From assembly GCA_946415645.1 (NCBI GenBank), contig CAMKTJ010000022.1, positions 1-38,207 on the forward strand: a stretch of DNA of 38,207 bases, in the 5' to 3' direction. Under the pieces are notes generated by a model. It searched no databases. It saw nothing but the letters and a program-made list of their open reading frames with translations, and was not told the origin of the DNA. The DNA comes from an uncultured Prevotellaceae bacterium (lineage in GTDB: Bacteria > Bacteroidota > Bacteroidia > Bacteroidales > Bacteroidaceae). Position numbers and translations under genes: made by a program. Positions 7,746 through 15,676 of the stretch are shown one piece after another; positions within the stretch are counted from its first letter, which is position 1; each line of letters opens with the position of its first letter.

Positions 7746-7817
7746 AGATTAGCGGTTAAGGGTTAGCGGTTAGCGCAACTTCTTGAATTATGAACTTTGA
7801 ATTTTGAATTTTGAATT
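7746..7817. repeat. Low-complexity spacer with TTAGCGGTTA and TTGAATT repeats
   Basis: The spacer between the two chromate-transporter halves holds two TTAGCGGTTA copies (about 7749-7773) and five 7-base units of the TTGAATT type at 7783-7817, of which three (7797, 7804, 7811) are perfect. Its function is unknown. Confidence 0.75.
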
Positions 7818-7827
7818 ATAACATATC

Positions 7828-8406
7828 ATGGTAGTATTGTTATTAAAATTATTCTGGACGTTTTTCCTCATCGGGCTATTCGGTTTCGGTGGAGGATATG
7901 CCATGATATCCATGATTCAGACAGAGGTGGTTACCCACCAGCATTGGATGACAATGGGACAATTTACGGATATTGTTGCCGTCAGCCAAAGCACCCCCGG
8001 CCCTATAGGTATCAATAGTGCCACATACGTTGGCTATACCGCTATAGTAAATGCAGGATACGACCCACTCTGGGGCATTCTGGGAAGTTTCATTGCCACC
8101 TTCTCTGTTGTATTCCCCAGTTTTGTACTCATGCTTATCATCAGCAAGTTCCTGATGAAGTACAAGACACACAGCGCTGTAGAAAACACCTTCCAGGGCC
8201 TTCGCCCCGCCGTTGTAGGCCTTTTGGCTGCCGCAGCCCTTTTGCTTATGAACGAAGAGAACTTTGGCAACATCTCAGAAACTCCTTGGCAGTTCTGGAT
8301 AAGCATAGGACTATTCAGCTTTGCCCTGATAGCCCATCGCATATATAAAACAAACCCCATAGCTATTATTCTGCTATGTGGTTTAACAGGAATGCTCCTG
8401 TTCTAG
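7828..8406 (+). CDS. Chromate transporter family protein, second half-size subunit
   Basis: 192 residues. The N-terminus FFLIGLFGFGGGYAMISMIQ repeats the CHR motif of the upstream gene, and VSQSTPGPIGINSATYVGY is the conserved second motif, here closer to the family consensus (TPGP) than in the partner (CPGI). Hydrophobic segments at about 75-105, 125-145 and 150-190 fit an integral inner-membrane protein. The two halves presumably assemble as a heterodimer with antiparallel topology, as known for short-chain CHR pairs (family knowledge). They are separated by an 82-base repeat-bearing spacer. A hairpin terminator follows at 8444. Confidence 0.92.
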   Translation: MVVLLLKLFWTFFLIGLFGFGGGYAMISMIQTEVVTHQHWMTMGQFTDIVAVSQSTPGPIGINSATYVGYTAIVNAGYDPLWGILGSFIATFSVVFPSFVLMLIISKFLMKYKTHSAVENTFQGLRPAVVGLLAAAALLLMNEENFGNISETPWQFWISIGLFSFALIAHRIYKTNPIAIILLCGLTGMLLF

Positions 8407-8443
8407 AACAGAAGCATTCCAAATAATTTCCTATAAAGTATCT

Positions 8444-8466
8444 TAGTCTTCCTAAGACTATTTTAT
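8444..8466 (+). terminator. Hairpin terminator after the chromate-transporter pair
   Basis: TAGTCTT-CCT-AAGACTA, a perfect 7-bp stem at 8444-8460, followed by TTTT (8461-8464). It can also act at the end of the opposing DUF5606 gene, whose stop codon lies at 8463-8465. Confidence 0.75.
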
Positions 8467-8879
8467 TCTGCTGATTCCTGGGCAGGTTCCTCAAAATCGG
8501 TAACACCGTTCTCTACGAGGATATTGTACCACTGAGCCAGTTTCTTCATGTCTGCAGGATAAACGCGGTCACGGTCGTAGTTGGGAAGAGCCTGTGCCAT
8601 GAAAGCTGCCAACTCATCCTTGCTTGCCTTCTTATAGTCGAGGGTAACCTTCTTACCACCTTCATTATCGAAAATATTCTTGAATACACGACGCAAGGGT
8701 ACCTCTTCCTCATCGGTGTACATAGCAATGTCTGCCAGTGAGATTACTTTGTCAGCGCCAAAAATAGGCATACGCTTCTTCTGCGCATCCAATGTCTCCA
8801 CAATAAGACTATTGTTACCACGTGACACCAACTTATACAAACCGGGCTTACCGGATATCGCCAAAACTGTTTCTAACAT
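8463..8879 (-). CDS. DUF5606 family protein
   Basis: 138 residues, beginning LETVLAISGKPGLYKLVSRG, which I recognise as the conserved start of the Bacteroidetes DUF5606 family. The N-terminal 60 residues look like a small beta-barrel (GLYKLVSRGNNSLIVETLD), and the C-terminal part is helical with YDRDRVYPADMKKLAQWYN. There is no signal peptide or membrane segment, so it is cytoplasmic. It is the last gene of the nusB-yajC-ybbR-coaE operon, 12 bases after coaE. The molecular function of the family is not known to me; the context hints at a housekeeping role. Confidence 0.85.
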   Translation of the reverse strand: MLETVLAISGKPGLYKLVSRGNNSLIVETLDAQKKRMPIFGADKVISLADIAMYTDEEEVPLRRVFKNIFDNEGGKKVTLDYKKASKDELAAFMAQALPNYDRDRVYPADMKKLAQWYNILVENGVTDFEEPAQESAE

Positions 8880-8891
8880 AATTTCTTTTGT

Positions 8892-9488
8892 CTAATTATA
8901 TCTAATTAAATTAATATCCTTAAGTACTACCTGTAAGGCTGCGAGAAGAAGTTCCTTTGGGTAGTCATTATTCTCTAAAATCAAACTCGCCTTCTGGCGA
9001 TATTTATCGCACTTTTGCATCCTTATGCGGGCTTTTACCTGTTGACGGGTACAGCCGTCTCTTTTAATGACCCGCTGTATTCGTACTTCTAAAGGAGCAT
9101 CCACAAAGAGTACCTTATCTGTCAATGTATCAAAACCACTTTCAAATAGTATGGCACTTTCTATGGCTACCACATCAGTATTCTGCCGCCTTGCCCATTT
9201 GTCAAAATCTTCTCTTACCGCCGGGTGCACAATAGCATTAACACTCTGAGCATTCTGTTGGTTGGCAAAGAGATAATCTGCCAGTACATCCTTCTGCAGC
9301 TCTCCGTCCTTATAAACATGAGCACCAACCAGTTTCTTCAACTGTTGTTGGATACTCTTGTCTTCTTTCATCAAACGCTTCGCCTCTGTATCACAGTCAT
9401 AGACCGGTACATTCAGGTGTGATTGCAAAAGAGAAGAGATGTAACTCTTTCCACTTCCTATTCCGCCAGTGATACCCAAAACAACCAT
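8892..9488 (-). CDS. coaE: Dephospho-CoA kinase
   Basis: 198 residues, the usual length. The N-terminal P-loop GITGGIGSGKS (residues 5-15) is followed by YDCDTEAKRLMKE, the conserved acidic site near the substrate, then the lid region with VHPAVREDF and VAIESAILFESGFD. It phosphorylates the 3'-hydroxyl of dephospho-CoA with ATP, the last step of coenzyme A synthesis, in the cytoplasm. It lies 19 bases after ybbR and 12 bases before the DUF5606 gene in the same direction. It ends with a fairly short helical tail, and nothing essential appears to be missing. Confidence 0.95.
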   Translation of the reverse strand: MVVLGITGGIGSGKSYISSLLQSHLNVPVYDCDTEAKRLMKEDKSIQQQLKKLVGAHVYKDGELQKDVLADYLFANQQNAQSVNAIVHPAVREDFDKWARRQNTDVVAIESAILFESGFDTLTDKVLFVDAPLEVRIQRVIKRDGCTRQQVKARIRMQKCDKYRQKASLILENNDYPKELLLAALQVVLKDINLIRYN

Positions 9489-9507
9489 AATCCTTATATT
9501 CTTGGAG

Positions 9508-10515
9508 TTACTGTCCCTCGCCCTCCATTTCTGATAATTCTATCAGATAGTCAACCTCTCGAGGAGAGATACGGGCATTGGTAACACCTTCAGGGAGCGA
9601 CTTCAAATGTAGACGGTACTTGTCCGTAGGATTTTGTAACAGTTCCTCGTACGTGATAGCCAGCACAAAGTTCTCTGCCTTTATTTTCTGATAAAGACCA
9701 GACTCCACACGGAATGTCACTTTAGCCTTTGATGGGAATGTGCGCAACTCCTTATCTCCAGGGAAATTCAGTCCTATTATGGGTACTTCAACCGTCTTTT
9801 CTGCATAATAGCCTACATGAGCTGTCATCTGAACTACGTTAGGTTCATACTCAACCCCTTTCATGCGGCGGAATGTCACATTATGAACGGTGTTCTCCTT
9901 CATCATAGACAGGTTAACAGCTTGCGTATATGCATACTGCATGGTATCAAGCACAGAATTAGGAGCATACACCATTACACTATCATCAGAAAGACTTATG
10001 GTCTGAATGTAATTCTGAGGAGAAGCGCTGATACTACCGCATATCATAACAGGAAGACGGCGAGCTACTCCTCTGTTGTAATAGTACTCCAAGGTATCAG
10101 GACGCATAGAGGTGATATGACTTGTAACGCCCAATTGCTTTTGTATCATTCGCTGGACATCAACTGTAGGAACCTGAACACGAGCATTAGTAAGGCCCGC
10201 ATCATACTTGTCGAAGTCCACCTCTATGGCATTATGTACAGAATAACGGAAGAAACGCAAAAGCGTTGTTCCCCTTTCCCTTATAGTGAAATTAACCTGA
10301 GAAGGAAGTCCCGTTGTAATATGTACATTCTCCGGGACATTCTTCAACGCCAAAGGGATGGAAAGCTCCATCTCGAATGTCTCGTTAAGCGTCTGTAACA
10401 GCCAGAAACCGGAAGATACCACAAAGAAAAAGAGGAAGACAAAAAAATCATGGCTTTTCTTACCAAAAAGCAGGCTTTTTATCCTCACCCAAACCTTTAC
10501 AATTCCGTATCTCAT
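9508..10515 (-). CDS. YbbR-like domain protein
   Basis: 335 residues. A basic cytoplasmic N-terminus (RIKSLLFGKKSHD) leads into one membrane segment at about 23-42 (FFVFLFFFVVSSGFWLLQTL), then a long beta-rich periplasmic part made of repeated YbbR-type units. Examples are PLALKNVPENVHITTGLPSQ near 55-75 and later repeats around VEVPIIGLNFPGDKELRTFP. In Firmicutes the related CdaR controls the diadenylate cyclase CdaA; in Bacteroidetes the protein sits between yajC and coaE, as here, and its role is not established. Conserved position within this operon supports the call. The start is the ATG after a 42-base gap from yajC. Confidence 0.87.
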   Translation of the reverse strand: MRYGIVKVWVRIKSLLFGKKSHDFFVFLFFFVVSSGFWLLQTLNETFEMELSIPLALKNVPENVHITTGLPSQVNFTIRERGTTLLRFFRYSVHNAIEVDFDKYDAGLTNARVQVPTVDVQRMIQKQLGVTSHITSMRPDTLEYYYNRGVARRLPVMICGSISASPQNYIQTISLSDDSVMVYAPNSVLDTMQYAYTQAVNLSMMKENTVHNVTFRRMKGVEYEPNVVQMTAHVGYYAEKTVEVPIIGLNFPGDKELRTFPSKAKVTFRVESGLYQKIKAENFVLAITYEELLQNPTDKYRLHLKSLPEGVTNARISPREVDYLIELSEMEGEGQ

Positions 10516-10557
10516 ATTACAGACCTTACTAAGACAGAAATACTGTCTCCCTTATGC

Positions 10558-10827
10558 TTACTGGGCAGGTTGAGCCTGAGCGTACACTGAGTTGCGGTCA
10601 ACTTTGATGCGAACACCACTAGCCACCTCTATCATCAGTGTATTGTCATTCTCCTCTATCTGCTTTACAACGCCGTAGATGCCTCCGGCTGTTACGACTG
10701 CCTGGCCTACTGTAATGCTGTTACGGAAGTTTTGTATCTCTTTCTGTCTCTTCTGCTGAGGACGAATCATAAAGAAATACATGATGGCAAACATCAACAC
10801 CATCATCACAATAAATTGAACGTTCAT
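10558..10827 (-). CDS. yajC: Preprotein translocase subunit YajC
   Basis: 89 residues, typical length. One N-terminal membrane segment (about 4-20, FIVMMVLMFAIMYFFMI) is followed directly by RPQQKRQKE, the hallmark of YajC, and then a small beta domain with VGQAVVTAGGIYGVVKQIEE. YajC associates with SecDF and the Sec translocon in the inner membrane and helps protein export. It is 19 bases after nusB. The C-terminus is alanine/glutamine-rich (YAQAQPAQ). Confidence 0.96.
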   Translation of the reverse strand: MNVQFIVMMVLMFAIMYFFMIRPQQKRQKEIQNFRNSITVGQAVVTAGGIYGVVKQIEENDNTLMIEVASGVRIKVDRNSVYAQAQPAQ

Positions 10828-10846
10828 AGTCTACTATTATTATTTT

Positions 10847-11773
10847 TTATTCTTTAATCAGTTTATTCTCTTCTATCAGCCTCTTGGCAATATTGTCAAG
10901 TGTTGCATTGATATACTTACCGCTCTTGCTGGTACTATACATCTTAGCAATCTCCACATACTCGTTAATGCTGACACTGACAGGAATGCCGGGAAACGAG
11001 ATAATCTCGGCCAAGGCCAGTTGCAGAATGATACGGTCCATCAGTGCCACGCGCTTGATATCCCACTTACGAGTGGTAGATGCAATCAGATCATAGTAGT
11101 AATCTTTATTGGCAATGGCCTTCTGCAACAAACGGATAGCAAACTCCTGATCAGAGCTGTCTCTGTACTCAGGCATCAAGGGCTGGTCATCTGTACTGTC
11201 TGCTGTGAATCGGTTTATGGTCTTCAGGACAAAGGTATCAACAATTACCTTGTCATCATTCCAATAAAGATCCATCTCCTCCAATACAGCATCCAACTCC
11301 TCATTGTTGCAAATCAGATGGCGATAAATCAAACGCCAGATTTCTCTATCCTCGTCATATGAATCCTTATCTGAATCCATATACATCTTATAGAAATCAC
11401 TTTCCTCGATCTTGGTGTACAAAGAACGTACGAACTCCTCCTGATCAGCCCAATCAAAGTGCTGGTTATCTCTGAATTCCTGCAGCTGTTTGTTGGATTC
11501 CAACTGCAACATAAAACGGTTATCTACAAACTTTGTACTCAGTGCATCTTTCTGACCAAGACGTTTTGCCCTGCTTTGGCGCATCTCCAATGTACGTAAA
11601 GCCATACGGTTCAGCTCTACCATAAGCAGCAGCATTGTATTATAAAGAGCATAAGCCCTAGATAAACTCAAAAGCAATTCTTTCTCTGCCGCTGCAGGGT
11701 TCTTACTTCCACTCTGATAATAGGAATAGGCTATTTGAACAAGTTTCAGTCGAATTAATTCGCGATTTATCAT
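10847..11773 (-). CDS. nusB: Transcription antitermination factor NusB, long Bacteroidetes form
   Basis: 308 residues from the ATG at 11773 (MINRELIRLKLVQ); a TTG nine codons upstream is open but would start before a sensible leader. The first 13 residues match the usual NusB N-terminus (RxLRxxxVQ type). The C-terminal third holds the conserved core KWDIKRVALMDRIILQLALAE and SVSINEYVEIAKMYS, ending in LDNIAKRL. E. coli NusB is only about 140 residues; the long helical insertion is characteristic of Bacteroidetes members. NusB with NusE (S10) binds boxA RNA to support rRNA transcription. It is the first gene of a five-gene minus-strand operon, with a good promoter just upstream. Confidence 0.93.
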   Translation of the reverse strand: MINRELIRLKLVQIAYSYYQSGSKNPAAAEKELLLSLSRAYALYNTMLLLMVELNRMALRTLEMRQSRAKRLGQKDALSTKFVDNRFMLQLESNKQLQEFRDNQHFDWADQEEFVRSLYTKIEESDFYKMYMDSDKDSYDEDREIWRLIYRHLICNNEELDAVLEEMDLYWNDDKVIVDTFVLKTINRFTADSTDDQPLMPEYRDSSDQEFAIRLLQKAIANKDYYYDLIASTTRKWDIKRVALMDRIILQLALAEIISFPGIPVSVSINEYVEIAKMYSTSKSGKYINATLDNIAKRLIEENKLIKE

Positions 11774-11797
11774 ATCTTTATACTTAAAATGAGGGTA

Positions 11798-11829
11798 CAA
11801 AATTACTCATTTTGCCCCATATAGGCAAT
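11798..11829 (-). promoter_or_regulatory. nusB operon promoter
   Basis: On the minus strand: ATTG (11826-11829), a 20-base spacer, then TAATTTTG (11798-11805). This is about 25 bases before the nusB ATG and supports the shorter start. Confidence 0.6.
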
Positions 11830-11843
11830 TTTTCGGCATTTTT

Positions 11844-11875
11844 TTTGGAAGATAAAGAAAATATGAAGAATTTTG
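11844..11875 (+). promoter_or_regulatory. Promoter for the PUR-domain gene
   Basis: TTTG (11844-11847), a 20-base spacer, then GAATTTTG (11868-11875), one base off TAnnTTTG, 25 bases before the ATG at 11901. Confidence 0.5.
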
Positions 11876-11900
11876 GACTCCCAATTAAGTATTTGCAGAC

Positions 11901-12236
11901 ATGGAATCAAACAAAAAAACGCAAACCGAGAACGAAAGCAACATCCTGTTTTCTAAAGCTGTCAAGGCTGGACAGCGCATCTATTATGTAGATGTTAAGA
12001 TGAACAAAAAAGACGAAATGTACCTTAGTATAACAGAGAGCAAGAAACTGGTTTCCGGCACAACGGAAATGCCACAATATAATTACGAAAAGCATAAGAT
12101 TTTCCTCTTCAAAGAAGACTTCCAGAAGTTTCAGGAGAGCCTGACAGAAGCTATCAATTACATCAACAACCAGCAGGGATCCGCAGAACAGAGAAGTCAG
12201 GAAGAGGGTGAGATCAACATTGATTTAGACTTCTAA
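11901..12236 (+). CDS. PUR-family (DUF3276) nucleic-acid-binding protein
   Basis: 111 residues. The central part (about 14-95) reads as a single PUR repeat: ILFSKAVKAGQRIYYVDVKM, DEMYLSITESKK, then KHKIFLFKEDFQKFQESL, giving the four strands and one helix known from the Bacteroidetes/spirochaete small PUR proteins. These form dimers and bind single-stranded DNA or RNA; the biological targets in Bacteroidetes are not settled. The N-terminus is polar and the C-terminus acidic (EEGEINIDLDF), both likely disordered. It is a single gene with its own promoter, divergent from nusB, and a short TTCCG/CGGAA hairpin follows the stop. Confidence 0.88.
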   Translation: MESNKKTQTENESNILFSKAVKAGQRIYYVDVKMNKKDEMYLSITESKKLVSGTTEMPQYNYEKHKIFLFKEDFQKFQESLTEAINYINNQQGSAEQRSQEEGEINIDLDF

Positions 12237-12315
12237 ATTCCGCTTTCGGAAGACAAAAATAGCGTTGCATCACAAAATAATTCAATATTATAAAGGATAA
12301 TCCATAATTATTTTA

Positions 12316-12323
12316 TACCTTTG
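12316..12323 (+). promoter_or_regulatory. -7 promoter element for rplY
   Basis: TACCTTTG matches TAnnTTTG, 80 bases before the rplY ATG. A clear TTTG at -33 is not seen. The leader between them is A-rich near the start codon, as is usual for highly expressed Bacteroidetes genes. Confidence 0.5.
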
Positions 12324-12403
12324 CAGCCGCTTTTGAAGCCGTGTGATGGCGAATTAAGCAATATTAAACTTAATTTAGAGTAACACAAAACAAAAAAAAA
12401 ACA

Positions 12404-13000
12404 ATGAAAAGTATTGACGTAAAAGGTACTGCCCGTCCTAACACAGGAAAGAAGGCAAGTCGTGAGATCCGTAAGGCTGGTGCTGTTCCCTGCAACCTCT
12501 ATGGCGAGGCTAAGGGTGAGAATGGTCTGCCCGTTGCTGTAAGTTTCACTGCTACTCAGGAAGAGTTGCGTAAGTTGGTTTACACTCCCGATATCTACAG
12601 CGTAAACCTGAACATCGACGGCAAGGAGTGCAAGGCTATCATGAAGGAGCTTCAGTTCCACCCCGTAACAGACGCTCTGCTGCACGTAGATTTCTACGAG
12701 ATCACTGAGACCAAGCCCATCGTTATGGAAGTTCCCATCAAGTTGAACGGTTTGGCAGAAGGTGTTAAGGCCGGTGGTAAGCTGGCTGCCAGTGTACGTA
12801 AGCTCAAGGTTAAGGCTCCCTACACCGCAATACCCGAGAAGTTGAACATCGACGTTACAAACCTCGGTCTGGGTAAGACTATCAAGGTTGGTGAGTTGAA
12901 CTTCGAAGGTCTGGAACTTGTTACCAGCCCCAGCGTTGTAGTATGCCAGGTTAAGATGACACGTAGCGCTATGAGTGCTGCTGCCAAGGCTCAGGAATAA
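12404..13000 (+). CDS. rplY: Ribosomal protein L25 (Ctc type, two-domain)
   Basis: 198 residues, the two-domain TL5/Ctc form rather than the 94-residue E. coli L25. The N-terminal 5S rRNA-binding domain (about 1-95) contains RKAGAVPCNLYGEAKG and the conserved HVDFYEI. The C-terminal domain (about 96-190) starts PIVMEVPIKLNGLAEGVKAG and contains the IPEKLNIDVTNLGLG strand. It binds 5S rRNA in the large subunit central protuberance. It has its own promoter and a strong terminator. Codon use appears restricted (AAG, GGT, CGT), as in a highly expressed gene. Confidence 0.96.
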   Translation: MKSIDVKGTARPNTGKKASREIRKAGAVPCNLYGEAKGENGLPVAVSFTATQEELRKLVYTPDIYSVNLNIDGKECKAIMKELQFHPVTDALLHVDFYEITETKPIVMEVPIKLNGLAEGVKAGGKLAASVRKLKVKAPYTAIPEKLNIDVTNLGLGKTIKVGELNFEGLELVTSPSVVVCQVKMTRSAMSAAAKAQE

Positions 13001-13020
13001 GCCCTTACCATAGCATTATA

Positions 13021-13050
13021 AAGGCGGCACACTATATGCCGCCTTTTATT
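13021..13050 (+). terminator. rplY terminator
   Basis: AAGGCGGCA (13021-13029) pairs perfectly with TGCCGCCTT (13037-13045) around a 7-base loop, followed by a T-rich tail. The pth start codon lies only 11 bases further on, so pth may depend on readthrough. Confidence 0.85.
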
Positions 13051-13060
13051 TTTCAAAACA

Positions 13061-13696
13061 ATGAACATAATTAAAAATCTTCTCTCACTTCTATTCCCCT
13101 CAAAGAAAGAGGCAGAAGAAGAGAACACTGATATGAAATATCTGATTGTAGGACTGGGCAACATAGGCCCTGAATATGTAGGAACTCGCCACAATATCGG
13201 ATTCCGCATTGTAGACGAACTGGCCCAGTCAGCCGGTGCTCAGTGGGAAGACAAACGCTACGGCTTCATAGCCCGTATGCGTGCCAAGAACGCCCAACTC
13301 ATTCTGCTTAAGCCCAGCACATATATGAACCTCTCCGGCAATGCTGTCCGTTATTGGATGCAGCAAGAGAAGATTGAACTGCAGAACCTTCTGGTTGTTG
13401 TTGACGACCTCAGCCTGCCTGTAGGCACCATCCGTATGAAACAGAATGGCAGTGCAGGCGGACACAACGGACTCAAGCACATAGCTCAGATGCTGGGAAC
13501 AGAGGGATACAACCGTCTGAAGTTCGGCATTGGAAACGATTATCCCAAAGGCGCCCAGGTTGATTTTGTACTGAGCAAGTTCAGTCCAGAAGACGAAAGT
13601 ATCATAGAGAAGAAAGCACCTATCTGTGCCGATGCCATCAAAGCCTTTGCCCTTAGCGGCATGCAGTTTGCCATGTGTAACTACAACAACAAATGA
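13061..13696 (+). CDS. pth: Peptidyl-tRNA hydrolase
   Basis: It releases peptides from prematurely dissociated peptidyl-tRNA in the cytoplasm. Family motifs are [10 protein letters not shown], the catalytic His in [17 protein letters not shown], the Asp in VVVDDLSLP and GGHNGLKHI. The frame starts at 13061 and gives 211 residues, but the enzyme proper begins at the internal ATG at 13133, which would give 187 residues and place the catalytic His at about position 20, as in E. coli. The 24-residue extension (containing [10 protein letters not shown] and an acidic run) is either a lineage-specific N-terminus or leader; I kept the longer form with doubt. It overlaps the next gene by 4 bases (ATGA). 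Confidence 0.93.
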   Translation: MNIIKNLLSLLFPSKKEAEEENTDMKYLIVGLGNIGPEYVGTRHNIGFRIVDELAQSAGAQWEDKRYGFIARMRAKNAQLILLKPSTYMNLSGNAVRYWMQQEKIELQNLLVVVDDLSLPVGTIRMKQNGSAGGHNGLKHIAQMLGTEGYNRLKFGIGNDYPKGAQVDFVLSKFSPEDESIIEKKAPICADAIKAFALSGMQFAMCNYNNK

Positions 13697-14112
13697 CAAC
13701 AGAGGCTCGCATCGATAAATGGCTTTGGGCAGCCCGTATCTTCAAGACACGAACCATCGCTGCCGCTGCCTGCAAGAAAGGACAGGTTAGCCTGAAGGGA
13801 AGTACCGTCAAGGCCAGCCGGATGATAAAGGTGGGTGACGTCATAGACGTGCGCAAACCACCAGTCACCTACTCCTTCCGCGTCCTGCAGGCTATAGAGA
13901 GACGTGTAGGAGCTAAACTCATCCCAGAGATTCTGGAGAATGTTACAGCCCCCGAACAATATGAGATCTTAGAGATGAACAAAATAAGCGGTTTCATAAA
14001 CCGTGCCAAGGGAACCGGTCGACCCACCAAGAAAGACCGACGCTCGCTGGATGAATTCCAAAATGAAGTACCCGAATTCTTTGGCGACTTTGATTTTGAC
14101 CTTGATGAATAA
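13693..14112 (+). CDS. S4-domain RNA-binding protein, Hsp15-like
   Basis: 139 residues. The N-terminal S4 fold (about 4-65) reads [29 protein letters not shown] and KVGDVIDVR, very close to the Hsp15 (HslR) pattern. Hsp15 binds free 50S subunits carrying stalled nascent chains and helps recycle them. The C-terminal half contains [19 protein letters not shown], a basic linker common in these proteins, then a strongly acidic tail (DFDFDLDE). It overlaps pth by 4 bases, which fits a shared job with peptidyl-tRNA hydrolase in rescuing stalled translation. Confidence 0.92.
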   Translation: MTTEARIDKWLWAARIFKTRTIAAAACKKGQVSLKGSTVKASRMIKVGDVIDVRKPPVTYSFRVLQAIERRVGAKLIPEILENVTAPEQYEILEMNKISGFINRAKGTGRPTKKDRRSLDEFQNEVPEFFGDFDFDLDE

Positions 14113-14130
14113 AAATACCCCAAAAAAAAC

Positions 14131-15639
14131 ATGAGACACTTTTGGATTATACTTTTTGCAACCATCGCAACAACTTGTCGGGCTACCGACTATGTCATTG
14201 AGACCAACCAACCGCGTCAGACCATCCAACATTTTGGAGCCTCTGACGCTTGGTCTATGCAATTCATAGGCCTTTGGGACAAGGAAGAGGAACAACAAAA
14301 GATTGCCGACTGGCTCTTTTCTGTCGAGAACGATGCCAATGGGCAACCCAAGGGCATCGGACTCTCCGTGTGGCGCTTTAATCTGGGAGCCGGCAGTGCA
14401 GAACAAGGCGAGGCCTCTCAGATAAAACCCGGCACACGTACAGAATGCTTCCTGACAAAGGATGGCACCTACGACTGGAGCAAACAACCCGGTCAACGTA
14501 AGTTCCTGCGGTTAGCCAAAGAACGTGGTGTACCCTACTTCCTGGCTTTTCTGAATTCTGCACCCGTCTATTTTACAAAAAATGGCATTGCCACCAATAC
14601 AGGACGTGGGGGAACCATCAACCTGAAGGATGACTGCTACGATGATTTTGCCCGCTTTATGGCTACATCCCTCAAAGGACTGGAAGAGCATGACGGCATA
14701 CACTTTGATTACCTCTGCCCCGTTAACGAGCCTGATGGCAGCTGGAACTGGCAAGGACCCAAGCAAGAAGGTTCACCTGCTACCCATAGAGAGATAGCCC
14801 GACTGGCAAGAGAGACAAGCAAAGCCCTCAAAGAGCAAGGACTCAGCACCCAGATTCTTATGGATGAGTCCAGCGACTTACGCTGCCTTCTTGGCATTCA
14901 TCATACCGACTGGCAACGCGGAAATGCCATCAGCACCTTCTTCTCACCCGACAGCACCAGAACCTACGTGGGCAATCTTCCTAATGTACCCCACCTGATG
15001 GCAGCACACAGCTACTGGACCAATACGCCCGTACCTTATATGAAAGAGATACGTCAGCAACTTAGAGACAGTATTGCCAAATATGGACTGAAGTTCTGGC
15101 AGACAGAGATTTGCGTTATGAGTAACGACAAGGAGATAGGAGGCGGACAAGGATATGATTTCAGCATGAAGACCGCCCTCTATGTGGCCCGTATCATACA
15201 TCACGACCTCACGTATGCTGATGCCGAAAGCTGGTCGTGGTGGCGTGCCTGTGGTGGCGATTATAAAGACGGACTTATCCGTATATACGATGAAGAGCAG
15301 CGGGCACGCGACTCCAAACTGCTTTGGGCATTGGGCAACTACAGCCGTTTTATCCGTCCAGGTGCAGTACGTTATAATATCACCTCTTCTCAGGAAGAAG
15401 ATCCGTACGGACTGATGGTCTCCGCCTACAAGAACAAAGACGGCAAATGGGTCTGCGTTGTCATCAATTATACAGAAGAAACACAGGATTTCCAACTTTC
15501 ATTCTCCGATAAAAAGAACAGGAAGTGGCAGATTTACCGAACTAGCGATGCAGAAGGAGAAAACCTGAAACCCATAGGTATTTGCAAAGGAAAAACAAAA
15601 CTTTCTGCCCGAAGCATTTCCACCTTTGTGGAAAAATAA
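14131..15639 (+). CDS. Secreted glycoside hydrolase, GH30-like
   Basis: 502 residues with an N-terminal signal peptide (MRHFWIILFATIATTCRA). The catalytic (beta/alpha)8 barrel begins IQHFGASDAWSMQ; the acid/base is Glu200 in CPVNEPDG and the nucleophile Glu326 in FWQTEICVMS, both in the right clan GH-A positions. A small C-terminal beta domain (about 415-500, WVCVVINYTEETQDFQLSF) is typical of GH30. GH30 covers glucosidases, xylanases, fucosidases and beta-1,6-galactanases; it resembles the Bacteroidetes proteins called beta-1,6-galactanase-like, but subfamily and substrate are inferred only. It starts 18 bases after the Hsp15-like gene and is followed by a GH35 beta-galactosidase, so a galactose-containing substrate is plausible. 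Confidence 0.85.
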   Translation: MRHFWIILFATIATTCRATDYVIETNQPRQTIQHFGASDAWSMQFIGLWDKEEEQQKIADWLFSVENDANGQPKGIGLSVWRFNLGAGSAEQGEASQIKPGTRTECFLTKDGTYDWSKQPGQRKFLRLAKERGVPYFLAFLNSAPVYFTKNGIATNTGRGGTINLKDDCYDDFARFMATSLKGLEEHDGIHFDYLCPVNEPDGSWNWQGPKQEGSPATHREIARLARETSKALKEQGLSTQILMDESSDLRCLLGIHHTDWQRGNAISTFFSPDSTRTYVGNLPNVPHLMAAHSYWTNTPVPYMKEIRQQLRDSIAKYGLKFWQTEICVMSNDKEIGGGQGYDFSMKTALYVARIIHHDLTYADAESWSWWRACGGDYKDGLIRIYDEEQRARDSKLLWALGNYSRFIRPGAVRYNITSSQEEDPYGLMVSAYKNKDGKWVCVVINYTEETQDFQLSFSDKKNRKWQIYRTSDAEGENLKPIGICKGKTKLSARSISTFVEK

Positions 15640-15676
15640 ATACCTTTACATCCGAAAAACTTAAACTAACAATAAA

